Assembly: GCA_031411235.1 (NCBI GenBank) | Contig: JANOAR010000046.1 | Span: 1 to 27,777 of the forward strand | DNA length: 27,777 nucleotides | Direction: 5' to 3' | DNA from: JANOAR01 sp031411235 | Lineage (GTDB): Bacteria; Verrucomicrobiota; Verrucomicrobiia; Verrucomicrobiales; Verrucomicrobiaceae | Shown here: positions 1-7,902 of the stretch, piece by piece | Position numbering within the stretch: position 1 is the first letter of the stretch | How the letters are laid out: each line of letters starts with the position of its first letter | Notes under the pieces: generated by a model | Seen by the model: the letters and a program-made list of their open reading frames with translations, nothing else | What the model was told of the DNA's origin: nothing | Database searches by the model: none | Position numbers and translations under genes: made by a program

Positions 1-86
1 TCAGCGATGGGCTTGCCCAAGGCAAGAAGGCCGAGGGCCTTCTCCTTGAAGTCGGGGGTGTAACGTTGATAAGTTTTCTGGCTCAT
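1..86 (-). CDS. IS transposase OrfA-type protein, N-terminus only
   Basis: Reading the minus strand from an ATG at 84-86 gives 28 codons running off the window edge, beginning MSQKTYQRYTPDFKEKALGL. The pattern of a short basic start, then Y-(S/T)-x-(D/E)-F-K-x-(K/E)-A-(V/L), is that of the helix-turn-helix N-terminus of IS3/IS66-type transposase first ORFs, which bind the element's ends. Only the N-terminus is visible, so the IS family, the presence of OrfB and whether the copy is intact cannot be judged. The sequence just upstream (87-142) probably is the element's terminal region. Confidence 0.75.
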   Translation of the reverse strand, partial: MSQKTYQRYTPDFKEKALGLLALGKPIA

Positions 87-142
87 GGGTGTCTATGTCT
101 TGTTGGATTGCCCTTGGTCCAGAAATCTAGCGCACCTCAACA
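1..142 (-). mobile_element. Left end of an insertion sequence (partial)
   Basis: The transposase start lies at 86. Reading further upstream on the minus strand, the sequence from about 142 begins TGTTGAGGTGCG and continues with TTTCTGGACC, which resembles the TG-starting, TTTxTGGACC-containing terminal repeats seen in several IS3-family groups. The exact boundary is inferred, because the other end of the element and any target duplication lie outside the window. Confidence 0.4.
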
Positions 143-570
143 TCGCACATCTCAAGTCACTGTCTGACGAGGCACAAGCAGACGAACTCAAATCCAAAAT
201 TCTCGATTCTCAGATATCCATTTTGAACGACGAGTCCCGAACGAAGCTCCTCGACGACGATGACCTCAATTGCTGGGACGACATTGACGAACTCACGCTC
301 GACCAAGTGCGATTCGACGACGAAGCGACCGAGTGCATCGTCGAGATTCTCTGGCAGTCGTTTAGTCCCTGCGACGAAGACGACGAACGCCAACTCTACG
401 GCAACGCCACTGCTACAATCGCAGACGACGAGAGCATCTCGTTCTCCGACCTTTCAGCCGCTTTCGAGGGTGACGCCCCTCGCGCTACCGAAGAACCGGA
501 CGACGAGGACACACGACAAAGGAAGCAAGATGAGCAGGACTACACCGAGAACGTCACCAAAGATTGGTGA
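143..570 (+). pseudogene. Acidic ORF, probably 5'-truncated by the IS
   Basis: An open frame continues from the presumed IS end to a TGA at 568-570 and encodes about 142 residues very rich in Asp and Glu (several DDD/DDE clusters, C-terminus EQDYTENVTKDW). An apparent ATG at 85 starts inside the IS end, so the first ~20 residues are probably IS-derived and the natural start is lost. Codon choice (GAC, GAG, CTC, ATC) suits a real coding strand. I do not recognise a family; a disordered C-terminal tail of a larger protein is one possibility. It could also be a chance ORF. Confidence 0.35.
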
Positions 571-611
571 CATGCACGAACAAGGGCAAGGTAGGGCAAG
601 GTGTCAGTCCT

Positions 612-797
612 GAATGGCACTTGATTAAGGGTCTGGTTCGCAGGGGTTTGGGCAAATCGGAAGCCTCTCCAGAACGGCTAAAGCCTGAACTCCAACCTCC
701 GCGAATCGAGCGCTACGAATGGCCCAGTTGGAGTCCAGGCTTTAGCCGTTCTTCAGTTGCTGTGGCATAGGCTGCTTGCCTTAATCAAGTGCCATTC
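612..797. repeat. Nested palindromic element (MITE/REP-like), copy 1
   Basis: The element is bounded by a perfect 19-bp inverted repeat: GAATGGCACTTGATTAAGG at 612-630 and its reverse complement at 779-797. Inside it sits a second inverted repeat at 671-696 and 727-752 (25 of 26 positions match) containing CGGCTAAAGCCT and ACTCCAAC. No ORF of transposase type fits within 186 bp, and I see no clear target duplication. The same inner core recurs at 13998-14097 within different outer arms. Confidence 0.7.
671..752. repeat. Shared REP-like palindromic core, copy 1
   Basis: The arms are 671-696 and 727-752 with a 30-nt loop and one mismatch (GAACTCC against GGACTCC). The left arm carries GGCTAAAGCC, itself nearly self-complementary, followed by ACTCCAAC. 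The second copy at 13998-14097 keeps these two blocks but has a different spacer and loop, as expected for a dispersed structured repeat family rather than a chance hairpin. Confidence 0.65.
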
Positions 798-798
798 G

Positions 799-927
799 CA
801 TGACCAACATGCTGCGAACGCGCTGAATGGCCTAGATCCCAAGAAGCTCAGCTACAAGCGCAACGGCACCGAGCAGGTGCTGGTGGAGAATGCTGCAGCG
901 CGGGTGGTGACGGAGCTGCTGGCCTGA
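799..927 (+). pseudogene. C-terminal gene remnant
   Basis: Directly after the right arm of the palindromic element an open frame runs to a TGA at 925-927 and reads ...NALNGLDPKKLSYKRNG... and ends ARVVTELLA. GC-rich third positions and a sensible amphipathic C-terminus suggest it is the tail of a real protein. There is no start codon of its own and the frame opens inside the repeat, so the rest of the gene was probably lost when the repeat or IS arrived. I do not recognise the family. Confidence 0.45.
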
Positions 928-1022
928 GAGAGCAAGATTCCCCCCGTTGACGCCCACGCTCAGCTTGCCAGTATTGCGGCCCTTTTTTAACCCCCGCACA
1001 ACCTACCTAACGACCACACATC

Positions 1023-1985
1023 ATGGCTGACATCGACGGCATCAAAGCAGAGAAGAAAGACAAAGAATTCTTCACCGACACCCCGCAGGCCGCTCCTGGC
1101 TTCTTCCTCAAAGGTTCGCACCAGTATGACTGGGGCCTCAAAAATCGCCTCAGCCGCATCTTCAATCCCAAGGACGGCCGCACCGTCATGCTGGCCTTTG
1201 ACCACGGCTACTTCCAAGGCCCAACGACCGGCCTGGAGCGTGTGGATCAGACCATCATGCCGCTCGAACCGTATGCCGATTGCCTCATGCTCACCCGTGG
1301 CATTCAGCGCAGTGTCGTCCCTGCCTCGACCACCAAGGCCATCGCCCTGCGCGCCTCTGGCGGCACCTCGATGATCAGCCCCATGGAAGAGTGGGAAGGC
1401 GAGATCGACGGCAAGAAGGCCAAATTTAGCCGCCCCGGCTTCGAGCCTCTCTCCAATGAAAGCACCGCGCTCAACATCGAAGAAGCCATCCGCCTGAATG
1501 CCAGCATCCTCGCCGTGCAGGTCTTCATCGGCAGCGCCTACGAGCGCCAGTCGTTGAAGAACCTCACCGACCTCGTCGATGCCGCCAGCCGCTACGGCAT
1601 CGCCGTCATGGGTGTCACCGCCGTGGGCCGTGCGATGGCTCGCACCCCGCAGTACTTCCGCCTCGCCACCCGCATCATGGCCGAGCTGGGTGCCAACGTG
1701 GTGAAGTGCTACTACACCGATACCGAGTTCGACACCGTGACGAGCTGCTGCCCTGTGCCGATCGTCATCGCCGGTGGCAAGAAGCTACCCGAACTCGATG
1801 CCTTGGAAATGTGCCACAACGCCATCCAGCAAGGCGCGAGCGGCGTCGATATGGGCCGCAATATCTTCCAAAGCGATGCCCCCATCTCGATGATGCGTTC
1901 TGTGCAAGCCCTCGTCCACGGTGGACTCAACGCCAAGGATGCCTTCGCGATGTACAACGACCTGAAGGCCAAGGGCGTGAAATAA
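1023..1985 (+). CDS. lsrF: 3-hydroxy-5-phosphonooxypentane-2,4-dione thiolase LsrF / class I aldolase family
   Basis: This 320-residue protein closely follows E. coli LsrF as I remember it: MADIDGIK start, NRLSRIFNPK (41-50), VMLAFDHGYFQGPTTGLER (55-73), RGIQRSVVP (92-100), VIAGGKKLPE (248-257) and GVDMGRNIFQSD (274-285). LsrF transfers an acetyl group from the phosphorylated autoinducer-2 derivative P-HPD to CoA, giving DHAP and acetyl-CoA, by a (beta/alpha)8 Schiff-base mechanism. The expected lysine is K228 (NVVKCYY), and GVDMGRN fits the phosphate site. E. coli LsrF is about 291 residues; the extra length is mainly an insert at about 117-140. No other lsr genes are adjacent, so a general DhnA-type aldolase role is possible. 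The ATG at 1023 lacks a Shine-Dalgarno sequence. Confidence 0.9.
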   Translation: MADIDGIKAEKKDKEFFTDTPQAAPGFFLKGSHQYDWGLKNRLSRIFNPKDGRTVMLAFDHGYFQGPTTGLERVDQTIMPLEPYADCLMLTRGIQRSVVPASTTKAIALRASGGTSMISPMEEWEGEIDGKKAKFSRPGFEPLSNESTALNIEEAIRLNASILAVQVFIGSAYERQSLKNLTDLVDAASRYGIAVMGVTAVGRAMARTPQYFRLATRIMAELGANVVKCYYTDTEFDTVTSCCPVPIVIAGGKKLPELDALEMCHNAIQQGASGVDMGRNIFQSDAPISMMRSVQALVHGGLNAKDAFAMYNDLKAKGVK

Positions 1986-2009
1986 GCCTTCGGCACCTCG
2001 TCGATTCAG

Positions 2010-2043
2010 AGCCGCATCCTGGGAGACCAGGGTGCGGCTTTTT
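2010..2043 (+). terminator. Rho-independent terminator after lsrF
   Basis: A 13-bp stem pairs 2010-2022 (AGCCGCATCCTGG) with 2027-2039 (CCAGGGTGCGGCT, one G-T wobble) around a GAGA tetraloop, and runs straight into a T tract. It lies 25 nt past the lsrF stop. Confidence 0.9.
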
Positions 2044-2111
2044 AATGCACGCACAGGAAGAATGATCGAGAAAGCGTTTGCCAAAAGCCCAGCACTGCGC
2101 CCCTATAGAAG

Positions 2112-2188
<77 letters not shown>

Positions 2189-2196
2189 ACTTTCGT

Positions 2197-2229
2197 AGCC
2201 CCTGGAATCTCGGTTCCAGGGGCTTTTTT
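2197..2229 (+). terminator. Rho-independent terminator after tRNA-fMet
   Basis: A perfect 11-bp stem pairs 2197-2207 (AGCCCCTGGAA) with 2214-2224 (TTCCAGGGGCT) around TCTCGG, followed by six T. It starts 8 nt past the tRNA CCA and ends 8 nt before the stop of the convergent gene at 2238. Confidence 0.93.
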
Positions 2230-2237
2230 GTGCTCAC

Positions 2238-3500
2238 TTACGGCTTGGGTTTGATGAACAAGACTTCGGCTCGCTCGATCCAGCCTTTTCTCAGATCGAC
2301 GCGGAACCAGCCATCGCTGTTCTTTTTGTGAAAGCGGCAGCCTGAGCGTGGGCCGAATTCCTTGAGGTCGTATTGCGCCCAAGTTTTCCCCATGTCGGGC
2401 GAGTAGATGAAGCCGCAAGCATACGTGGATGCGGGCGCACAATGGGAGGCGAGCATCGCGCCGTCTTGAATGATCATGTTGGCGGATTCAAAGCCGGGTT
2501 GGAATAGAAGCGTGTGCGCGGCCTTGTCCGCGATGTCCTTGGGGTCACACACGAAGATGCCACGGTCATGCAGCGGGCCGAGCTTGGGGCCGTTTGCATC
2601 GGCGATCCAATACAGCTTCCCATCCACGAAGTTGATGCCGCCGGATTTGAAGCGCGAGTTGGATTTCACGGTGATGATCACTTTCCAGTCCCACGCATCG
2701 GACTTCGAGTCATAGGTGCCGCGCAGCCAGTGGCATTCATTGCCGTGGCCACGGTCGATGTCACCCGTGCAGGCATAGAACGCGTTCTCGCCGGAGTTGT
2801 AGGTTACGTTGTGGATATGGCGGGCGATGACGGGGTTGTTCGCATCTCCCAGCAGTGCTCCTGGTTCGGCGTCCTTTTGCTGAAACTTAGGATTCTGGCC
2901 AAAGGAATAGGCGATCTTTACGGTCTGGCCGTTGTCGGTGGAGTAGTAGATGTTTACGGGCACGGCCCCACCCATGACGTTGCAGTAGTTGCCCCACACG
3001 AGCATTTCTTTGCCGCCCACATCGAAGCAATGCTCGCCGTCGAGGGAATGAAAATACCAGCCGGGTTGGTCTGGGTTGACGGGCTTGTGCGGGAGGTAAT
3101 CGCTGCCATCGCGAGCTTTGACCGTGATGGGCGTGTGCGTCTTGAGATTGTCGGTGCTGAGAAAGAGTTTCTCGCGTGTGGCAAAGAGGACGTTCCCGTT
3201 CTTCAGAATGACGCTAAAGGTGATGTTCTCGGCCTCGGCAAAGGCCGAGCTGTGCGGCCATGTCTTGCCGTTGTCTTCGGACAGATAGATATTCCCGCTG
3301 CCGAACCCGAAGGCTTTGTGGTCGCGTTGCGAGTCTATGTATGGCCCCTCTGGCGCAAGGCGATACCAGAAGTGCTCTGTCGAAGCCACATCCGAAAGCG
3401 CGGCGCTCAGCTTCATAGCGTCGGGCAACAAAAGGCTGCCAGCCGTTGCTACCGAAGTTCCGAGCCACTGGCGACGTGTGAGTGGTGATGTGTGTTTCAT
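2238..3500 (-). CDS. Tat-exported BNR/Asp-box repeat protein (sialidase-like fold)
   Basis: A start at the ATG at 3498-3500 gives 420 residues opening MKHTSPLTRRQWLGTSVATA, a twin-arginine signal (RRQWLG) followed by a hydrophobic stretch, so export in folded form is expected. A GTG further upstream would only add residues before the signal. Asp-box-like motifs S-x-D-x-G-x-T appear in YLSEDNGKTW, YYSTDNGQTV and YSPDMGKTW, which points to a beta-propeller of the BNR/sialidase-like type. I see no clear sialidase active-site set, so the substrate is unknown. It is third in a same-strand series after cls and a glycoside hydrolase (73-bp gap), which suggests a polysaccharide-related role. The name 'exo-sialidase' would be over-annotation. 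Confidence 0.75.
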   Translation of the reverse strand: MKHTSPLTRRQWLGTSVATAGSLLLPDAMKLSAALSDVASTEHFWYRLAPEGPYIDSQRDHKAFGFGSGNIYLSEDNGKTWPHSSAFAEAENITFSVILKNGNVLFATREKLFLSTDNLKTHTPITVKARDGSDYLPHKPVNPDQPGWYFHSLDGEHCFDVGGKEMLVWGNYCNVMGGAVPVNIYYSTDNGQTVKIAYSFGQNPKFQQKDAEPGALLGDANNPVIARHIHNVTYNSGENAFYACTGDIDRGHGNECHWLRGTYDSKSDAWDWKVIITVKSNSRFKSGGINFVDGKLYWIADANGPKLGPLHDRGIFVCDPKDIADKAAHTLLFQPGFESANMIIQDGAMLASHCAPASTYACGFIYSPDMGKTWAQYDLKEFGPRSGCRFHKKNSDGWFRVDLRKGWIERAEVLFIKPKP

Positions 3501-3573
3501 ACTTGTTGGTGTGTTGGCGATGCGAACCCAGGTTCTAAGCCGAAACACCACAGAGTGTGAAGCAGTCTCAGGT

Positions 3574-4866
3574 TCACTTCACCCAAATCAGAATCGGCTG
3601 CGTGCCTATACTCACGCTGGTGTCTCCGGCTTTCACTCCGGCATCGGCTGCGGCACCAGGTATCAGGGGCATGTGCTCGGCGTGTGTGATCGTCGCTCCT
3701 GCTAATTCGAGCGGCAGAGAAACCCCTTCCCTAGTGGCGTGCCAGGCGGCGAGGATCTTCGGTGCGCCAGACTTCTCTGGGGTGAACTCGAAGAGGTAGC
3801 CATCCTGCTCGGACTTGCGAATGGCTCGGGCAAAGCGGTAGTCGGCGAGGTGCTTCAGCATCCAGGCGATGGCGTGGTAGCTGGGCTTTGGTTGAAAGTT
3901 GCGGGTGATGCCCGAGCAGGCGTGGAAGGTAGGTTTGTCGGCATCGTTGAAGAAGAAGATGAAGGCTTTGTCGATGCCCATCTCGGCAAAAAGGAAGTAG
4001 CTGCGCACCAGCCACATGGCCTGCTCCTCATCCGTGCAGGTCACGAATTTGGCCATGTCGCCCTTGGGGTCGGGCTTCTGCGTGCTGCAATCCCAGCCGA
4101 ACTCGCTGACCCATAATTCGCAAGTGGGCGCGTTGGCTTTGCGCCAGTCGAGCATGTCCTGAATCTTACTGAGGTAGGGCACCGTTGAGTCCTCTGGGTA
4201 GCTGCGCTGCCAGGTGGGCCAGCCCTTTTTGATGGCGTAGCGATGGATGCGCAGCACGTCGAGCATCGGCAGGTGAGGCTTGAAAATATCTGCGCCTTTC
4301 CAGTAGCGATCACTGCCGCCAGCCTCGGTGTTACAGGTGGCGATCTTGAGCTTGGCATTGCCTTCGCGCAGGCCTGTGGCCATGGCTTTGAAAATGCGCA
4401 GGTAGGTGGCGTCGTCGATGTGGCCGGGCTCGTTGCCGATCTCCACGCAGTCCACGAAAGGATACTTCCCACCGGGGCCGAAGTTCTCGGCGAAGCCTTT
4501 GGCATAGGCCCGCGCATCGCGCTCGATGTCCTTCCAGTCGGCGGCCTTCATGTCGTCGAACTGGAGGCAAACGCTGATGCTCAAGCCCTTGTCATGCCAT
4601 GAGCGATAGACTTCTTCCCATGACACGCGGTTCTTGGCAAAGGGCCACTCCGGCATGACGGAGGTGTCTTGGCCCAGATCCCATTTCACCGGATGATAGT
4701 CGCGCACCACGCGACAGACGGGCTGATAGAGGTCGGGCTTGAACTGCACGGTGTGCCCACACAGCCCCACAAAATCGCGGAACAGTGGGCGCTCCGCTGG
4801 TTGTGCGAGCGCACTGTGGCCAAGCATGAACAGAAGCGAGAGCAGGCAGAGGCAGCAACGAGTCAT
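3574..4866 (-). CDS. Secreted glycoside hydrolase, clan GH-A-like (beta/alpha)8 fold
   Basis: From the ATG at 4864-4866 the product has 430 residues with a signal peptide (MTRCCLCLLSLLFMLGHSALAQ, cleavage probably after ALA). An upstream GTG at 4893 would place extra polar residues before the signal. VEIGNEP at 141-147 holds the likely acid/base Glu146 in the N-E-P context of clan GH-A, and ELWVSEFGWD at 250-259 holds the likely nucleophile Glu255 at the end of strand seven. These match GH39/GH5/GH30-type barrels; the exact family and substrate cannot be settled by eye. A beta-rich C-terminus (about 370-430) probably forms the small accessory domain common in such enzymes. It lies 43 bp after cls and 73 bp before the BNR gene, so co-transcription is plausible. 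Confidence 0.8.
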   Translation of the reverse strand: MTRCCLCLLSLLFMLGHSALAQPAERPLFRDFVGLCGHTVQFKPDLYQPVCRVVRDYHPVKWDLGQDTSVMPEWPFAKNRVSWEEVYRSWHDKGLSISVCLQFDDMKAADWKDIERDARAYAKGFAENFGPGGKYPFVDCVEIGNEPGHIDDATYLRIFKAMATGLREGNAKLKIATCNTEAGGSDRYWKGADIFKPHLPMLDVLRIHRYAIKKGWPTWQRSYPEDSTVPYLSKIQDMLDWRKANAPTCELWVSEFGWDCSTQKPDPKGDMAKFVTCTDEEQAMWLVRSYFLFAEMGIDKAFIFFFNDADKPTFHACSGITRNFQPKPSYHAIAWMLKHLADYRFARAIRKSEQDGYLFEFTPEKSGAPKILAAWHATREGVSLPLELAGATITHAEHMPLIPGAAADAGVKAGDTSVSIGTQPILIWVK

Positions 4867-4909
4867 GGCGAGGCTTTGGATGCGGTAGCGCACTCAGGCA
4901 AGGTCAAGC

Positions 4910-6358
4910 TCACAGCAAAGGAATGAAGAATCGCGCCACCCCATTGCGGAGTCGTTCCCAGAGTGATTGTTGGTCAAGTATCGCTTGGGTGAGTTCATGG
5001 CTCGCAGCCAGCTTGCGATCAAACTCACCACGTAGCTGTGCGGCGAGTTGGTCATCAAAACAGGCGAGATTGAACTCGAAGTTCAGTTGCAGACTCCGTG
5101 GATCCCAGTTGGCAGAGCCGATCATAGACCACAGCCCATCGACGATGAGAGCCTTTGAATGGTCAAAGGGAGCGGCACTCTCATAGATGCGGATGCCTCG
5201 CGCTAGTAGCGGGGGAAAGAGGGTGTAGGAGGCCCACTGAACGACGGCGATGTTGTTCGCTTTGGGGACGATGATGCTCACCTTTACCCCACGCAAGGCA
5301 CAGGCGATGAGCGCGGAAAAGACAGGCTCATTGGGCAAGAAGTAGGGCGTCAGTATCCGCACCTCGCGCTTGGCTTCATTGAGTGCGGTGGCGATGGTTA
5401 AGGCGATGGTTTGCGTGTCATCATCGGGGCCGTCTGGCAGGCTGATCGCGGAGACATCGCCGGGCATTTCGTGCTGCTCGGGGTGCCAGACAGCACCGCT
5501 CAACCACGCGCCATCACAGTAGTGCCAGTCCTCGGTGAAGACGCGCTGCATCTGCCCCACCACGGGGCCTTCAATGCGAAAATGCAGATCTTGAGTGGGA
5601 TGAGCTGTGCCTTCGCTGAGCATGTTTCCCTGGCGAATATTCATGCCACCCGTGAAGGCGATGCGGCCATCTACGACGATGATTTTTCGGTGGTTGCGCA
5701 GGTTCATGGTCAACAGCCGCACGAGGAGCTGGCGCGGCATGAAGCGCCGCACCTCGATGCCGTGTCGAGCCAACTCGCGAATGATATTGGGCTTGCTGTA
5801 TCGAGTGCCTGCATCATCGACAATGACGCGGACAAGCACCCCTCGCTGCACCGCACGCTCCAGCGCTTCGATGACTTGTAGGCCGACGCCTTGAGCCTCA
5901 AAAATATAAGTGCATAGCGCGACGGATGACTGGGCCGCACTGATGGCCGCAATCACAGCGGGCATCGCCTCATCCCCATTGCGTAGCATGGTGATGGCGT
6001 TGCCCCCCACGAGGGTAAATCTCGAGACCGTCTTCAAACTATGCACCAGCCCCGGCATGGAGCGCACCTCCGTCTCCCACTCAGGCAGCTCGTGCGGCAT
6101 GTAACCCGCCGCTGATTCGGCGGCTTTGGAAGCGACCTGCCGATAGAGGCGACCACTGCGGCGAATGAGATTGATGCCGAGTAAAAGGTAGAGCAGTGGC
6201 CCAAGCAGCGGTACCAGCGCGACCAGCGCGACCCAGTAGGCGGCAGCGCGCGAGTCACGCTTATGGAGCACGATGTGGAGCAGTGCCGCGCTGACTCCGA
6301 AGACTTCGATGATGAGCAGGAGCCAGTACCAGAGTGTGGGAAGAATGGCGGGTGGCAT
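4910..6358 (-). CDS. cls: Cardiolipin synthase (phospholipase D family)
   Basis: The 482-residue protein has two N-terminal membrane segments (about 8-31 and 41-61) and two PLD catalytic motifs: H223-x-K225-x4-D230 (NHRKIIVVD) and H400-x-K402-x4-D407 (DHSKALIVD), each followed by the usual GGMN or GSANWD. This is the layout and length of bacterial ClsA-type enzymes, which join two phosphatidylglycerol molecules into cardiolipin and glycerol at the inner membrane. The N-terminal segments match the PLDc_N module. The ATG at 6356-6358 is preceded by a seven-base-periodic pyrimidine tract instead of a Shine-Dalgarno sequence. The gene is divergent from trpA and heads a same-strand series with two exported proteins. 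Confidence 0.92.
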   Translation of the reverse strand: MPPAILPTLWYWLLLIIEVFGVSAALLHIVLHKRDSRAAAYWVALVALVPLLGPLLYLLLGINLIRRSGRLYRQVASKAAESAAGYMPHELPEWETEVRSMPGLVHSLKTVSRFTLVGGNAITMLRNGDEAMPAVIAAISAAQSSVALCTYIFEAQGVGLQVIEALERAVQRGVLVRVIVDDAGTRYSKPNIIRELARHGIEVRRFMPRQLLVRLLTMNLRNHRKIIVVDGRIAFTGGMNIRQGNMLSEGTAHPTQDLHFRIEGPVVGQMQRVFTEDWHYCDGAWLSGAVWHPEQHEMPGDVSAISLPDGPDDDTQTIALTIATALNEAKREVRILTPYFLPNEPVFSALIACALRGVKVSIIVPKANNIAVVQWASYTLFPPLLARGIRIYESAAPFDHSKALIVDGLWSMIGSANWDPRSLQLNFEFNLACFDDQLAAQLRGEFDRKLAASHELTQAILDQQSLWERLRNGVARFFIPLL

Positions 6359-6397
6359 GGAGATAAAAATCGGGATGACGAAGGTAGAACGACGAAT
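6359..6397 (-). repeat. Heptad-repeat leader abutting the cls start codon
   Basis: Read on the minus strand, this 39-nt pyrimidine-rich tract steps in sevens: ATTCGTC GTTCTAC, then CTTCGTC ATCCCGA, then TTTTTAT and CTCC, ending at the ATG. The T-T-C positions recur at the same phase in the first three units. It resembles leaders before trpA, mog, gltX and the PEP-hydrolase gene. Confidence 0.5.
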
Positions 6398-6489
6398 AAA
6401 AAAACCGAAGCGAAGGGCGCTTTACCTTTTGCCTTTCACTCGTGGCTTTCTTGTTCTCTCTTCAACCTCAGGAGTTTGCTTGTCACCCT

Positions 6490-6525
6490 ATTCGTCATTC
6501 CTTATTTTTACATTCGTCATTTCTC
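6490..6525 (+). repeat. Heptad-like leader abutting the trpA start codon
   Basis: ATTCGTCATT occurs at 6490-6499 and again at 6512-6521, with AT-rich pyrimidine-heavy sequence between, and the tract ends CTC-ATG. The period is seven with one extra base. It shares the ATTCGTC unit with the divergent cls leader about 100 bp away. Confidence 0.5.
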
Positions 6526-7335
6526 ATGCCCACCACCAACCGCCTCGACACCTGTTTCGCCCAACTCCGTGCGCAAAAAAAACGCGCCTTTGTCGCCTAC
6601 ATCGCAGCGGGTGATCCCTCACTAGAGGCGACCGTGCAGATCGTGCTCGCGCTCGAAAAAGCAGGTGCAGATGTCGTTGAGCTTGGCTTGCCTTTCTCCG
6701 ACCCGCTGGCCGATGGCATCGTCAACCAACTCGCAGCGGATCGAGCAATCCGCAGTGGTACGACGACCCCCAAAGTGCTGGAGATGATCAAGACGTTGCG
6801 CCAGCACTCACAGATACCGCTGGTGCTCTTCACCTACCTCAACCCCATCTATACGTATGGCTTCGAGCGCTTCCACACCGACGCGGCTGCCGCAGGTGCC
6901 GATGGTGTCTTGGTGCTGGATTTACCGCCTGATGAGGCAGCGCAAAATGCCGAGCTAAGTGCTGCCACAGGCCTGCACCACATCATGCTCATCGCCCCCA
7001 CCACGCCCGACGAGCGCGTGCCTCATATCGCCTCCAAGGCCGAGGGGTTCATTTATTACGTCAGTCGCGAGGGCGTCACGGGAGCACAGGCGAGCCTCGC
7101 CACTGGCATTCGCGAGAGGGTCGCTTGCATTCAGGCTGCCAGCAGCGTGCCCGTGTGTGTGGGCTTCGGTATTTCCTCGCCTGAGCAAGCCGCCGAAGTC
7201 GCCAGCATGGCCGATGGCGTGGTGGTGGGCAGCGCCATTGTGCGGCTCATCGAAAAACATGGCCAATCCCCAACACTCGCCGCCGAGGTGGAGGCACTCG
7301 TCAGGCCGCTCGTCGAGGCGGTGAAGTCGCTGTGA
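6526..7335 (+). CDS. trpA: Tryptophan synthase alpha subunit
   Basis: Starting at the ATG at 6526 the protein has 269 residues, the normal TrpA length. AFVAYIAAGDP (21-31), VVELGLPFSDPLADG (50-64) with the catalytic pair E52 and D63, and the glycine-rich phosphate-binding regions YYVSREGVTG and CVGFGISS identify it. TrpA cleaves indole-3-glycerol phosphate to indole and glyceraldehyde-3-phosphate and passes indole to TrpB. An in-frame upstream extension to 6442 would add residues unlike the family and runs through the repeat leader, so it is rejected. trpB is not next to it, so trp genes are dispersed here. Confidence 0.95.
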   Translation: MPTTNRLDTCFAQLRAQKKRAFVAYIAAGDPSLEATVQIVLALEKAGADVVELGLPFSDPLADGIVNQLAADRAIRSGTTTPKVLEMIKTLRQHSQIPLVLFTYLNPIYTYGFERFHTDAAAAGADGVLVLDLPPDEAAQNAELSAATGLHHIMLIAPTTPDERVPHIASKAEGFIYYVSREGVTGAQASLATGIRERVACIQAASSVPVCVGFGISSPEQAAEVASMADGVVVGSAIVRLIEKHGQSPTLAAEVEALVRPLVEAVKSL

Positions 7336-7378
7336 ATTGGTCTTGCGAGCGGCGTCTCTTTAACCCATCTGCGCGGCC

Positions 7379-7813
7379 ATGACCGAAGCTCAAACTCAAG
7401 CCCTCGAACTCATCCAACGCTATTATGCCGCCTTCAACACGGGCGACAGAGTCGCCATGCTGGCGATGCTCACCACCGATGTGGTGCATGACATCAATCA
7501 AGGCGGTAGCGAGGTGAGCCGTGCGGAGTTTGCCGCCTTTTTGCAACGCATGGATCGCTGTTACCAAGAGCAAGTCGAGGCGTTGGTCGTGATGGCCAGT
7601 GAAGATGGTTGTCGTGGGGCAGCGGAGTTTTTTATTCGTGGCACCTACATAGCGACCGACGTTGGCTTGCCACCTGCTTCTGCGCAGCCGTATCGACTGC
7701 GCGTTGGCGCTTTTTTTGACTTGCGGGATGGGCTCGTCGCACGCGTGACGAACTACTACAACTTGCAGGACTGGATCGCCCAAATCGAAGCGCCCCTAAC
7801 ACAGCCTCTCTAG
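7379..7813 (+). CDS. SnoaL-like / steroid isomerase-related protein (NTF2 fold)
   Basis: The 144-residue protein has the layout of small NTF2-superfamily proteins: helix ALELIQRYYAAFNTGD (8-23), the LTTDVVHDINQGG strand region (31-43) and C-terminal strands ending VTNYYNLQDWIAQI. The last motif is typical of the ketosteroid-isomerase-related group named TIGR02096. These proteins form a cone-shaped pocket; the ligand or reaction of this group is not established. It lies 43 bp after trpA and 89 bp before pgi on the same strand, so it may share their transcript, but the context gives no clear role. Confidence 0.8.
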   Translation: MTEAQTQALELIQRYYAAFNTGDRVAMLAMLTTDVVHDINQGGSEVSRAEFAAFLQRMDRCYQEQVEALVVMASEDGCRGAAEFFIRGTYIATDVGLPPASAQPYRLRVGAFFDLRDGLVARVTNYYNLQDWIAQIEAPLTQPL

Positions 7814-7902
7814 CCTGTGTGTCGGGCCATGACGAAAGTCTTTGCACAGGTATCCCACCCCATCTCTATACCCCCACCCCACCAAGCCACTCCGACATTC
7901 CC

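Noticed and set aside
2078..2109. Possible -35 (TTGCCA) and -10 (TATAGA) before tRNA-fMet
   Set aside because: Spacing is 19-20 nt and the -10 box would place transcription start inside the tRNA.
2238..3500. Annotating the BNR protein as a sialidase
   Set aside because: Asp-box motifs are present, but the arginine triad and other catalytic residues of sialidases could not be identified.
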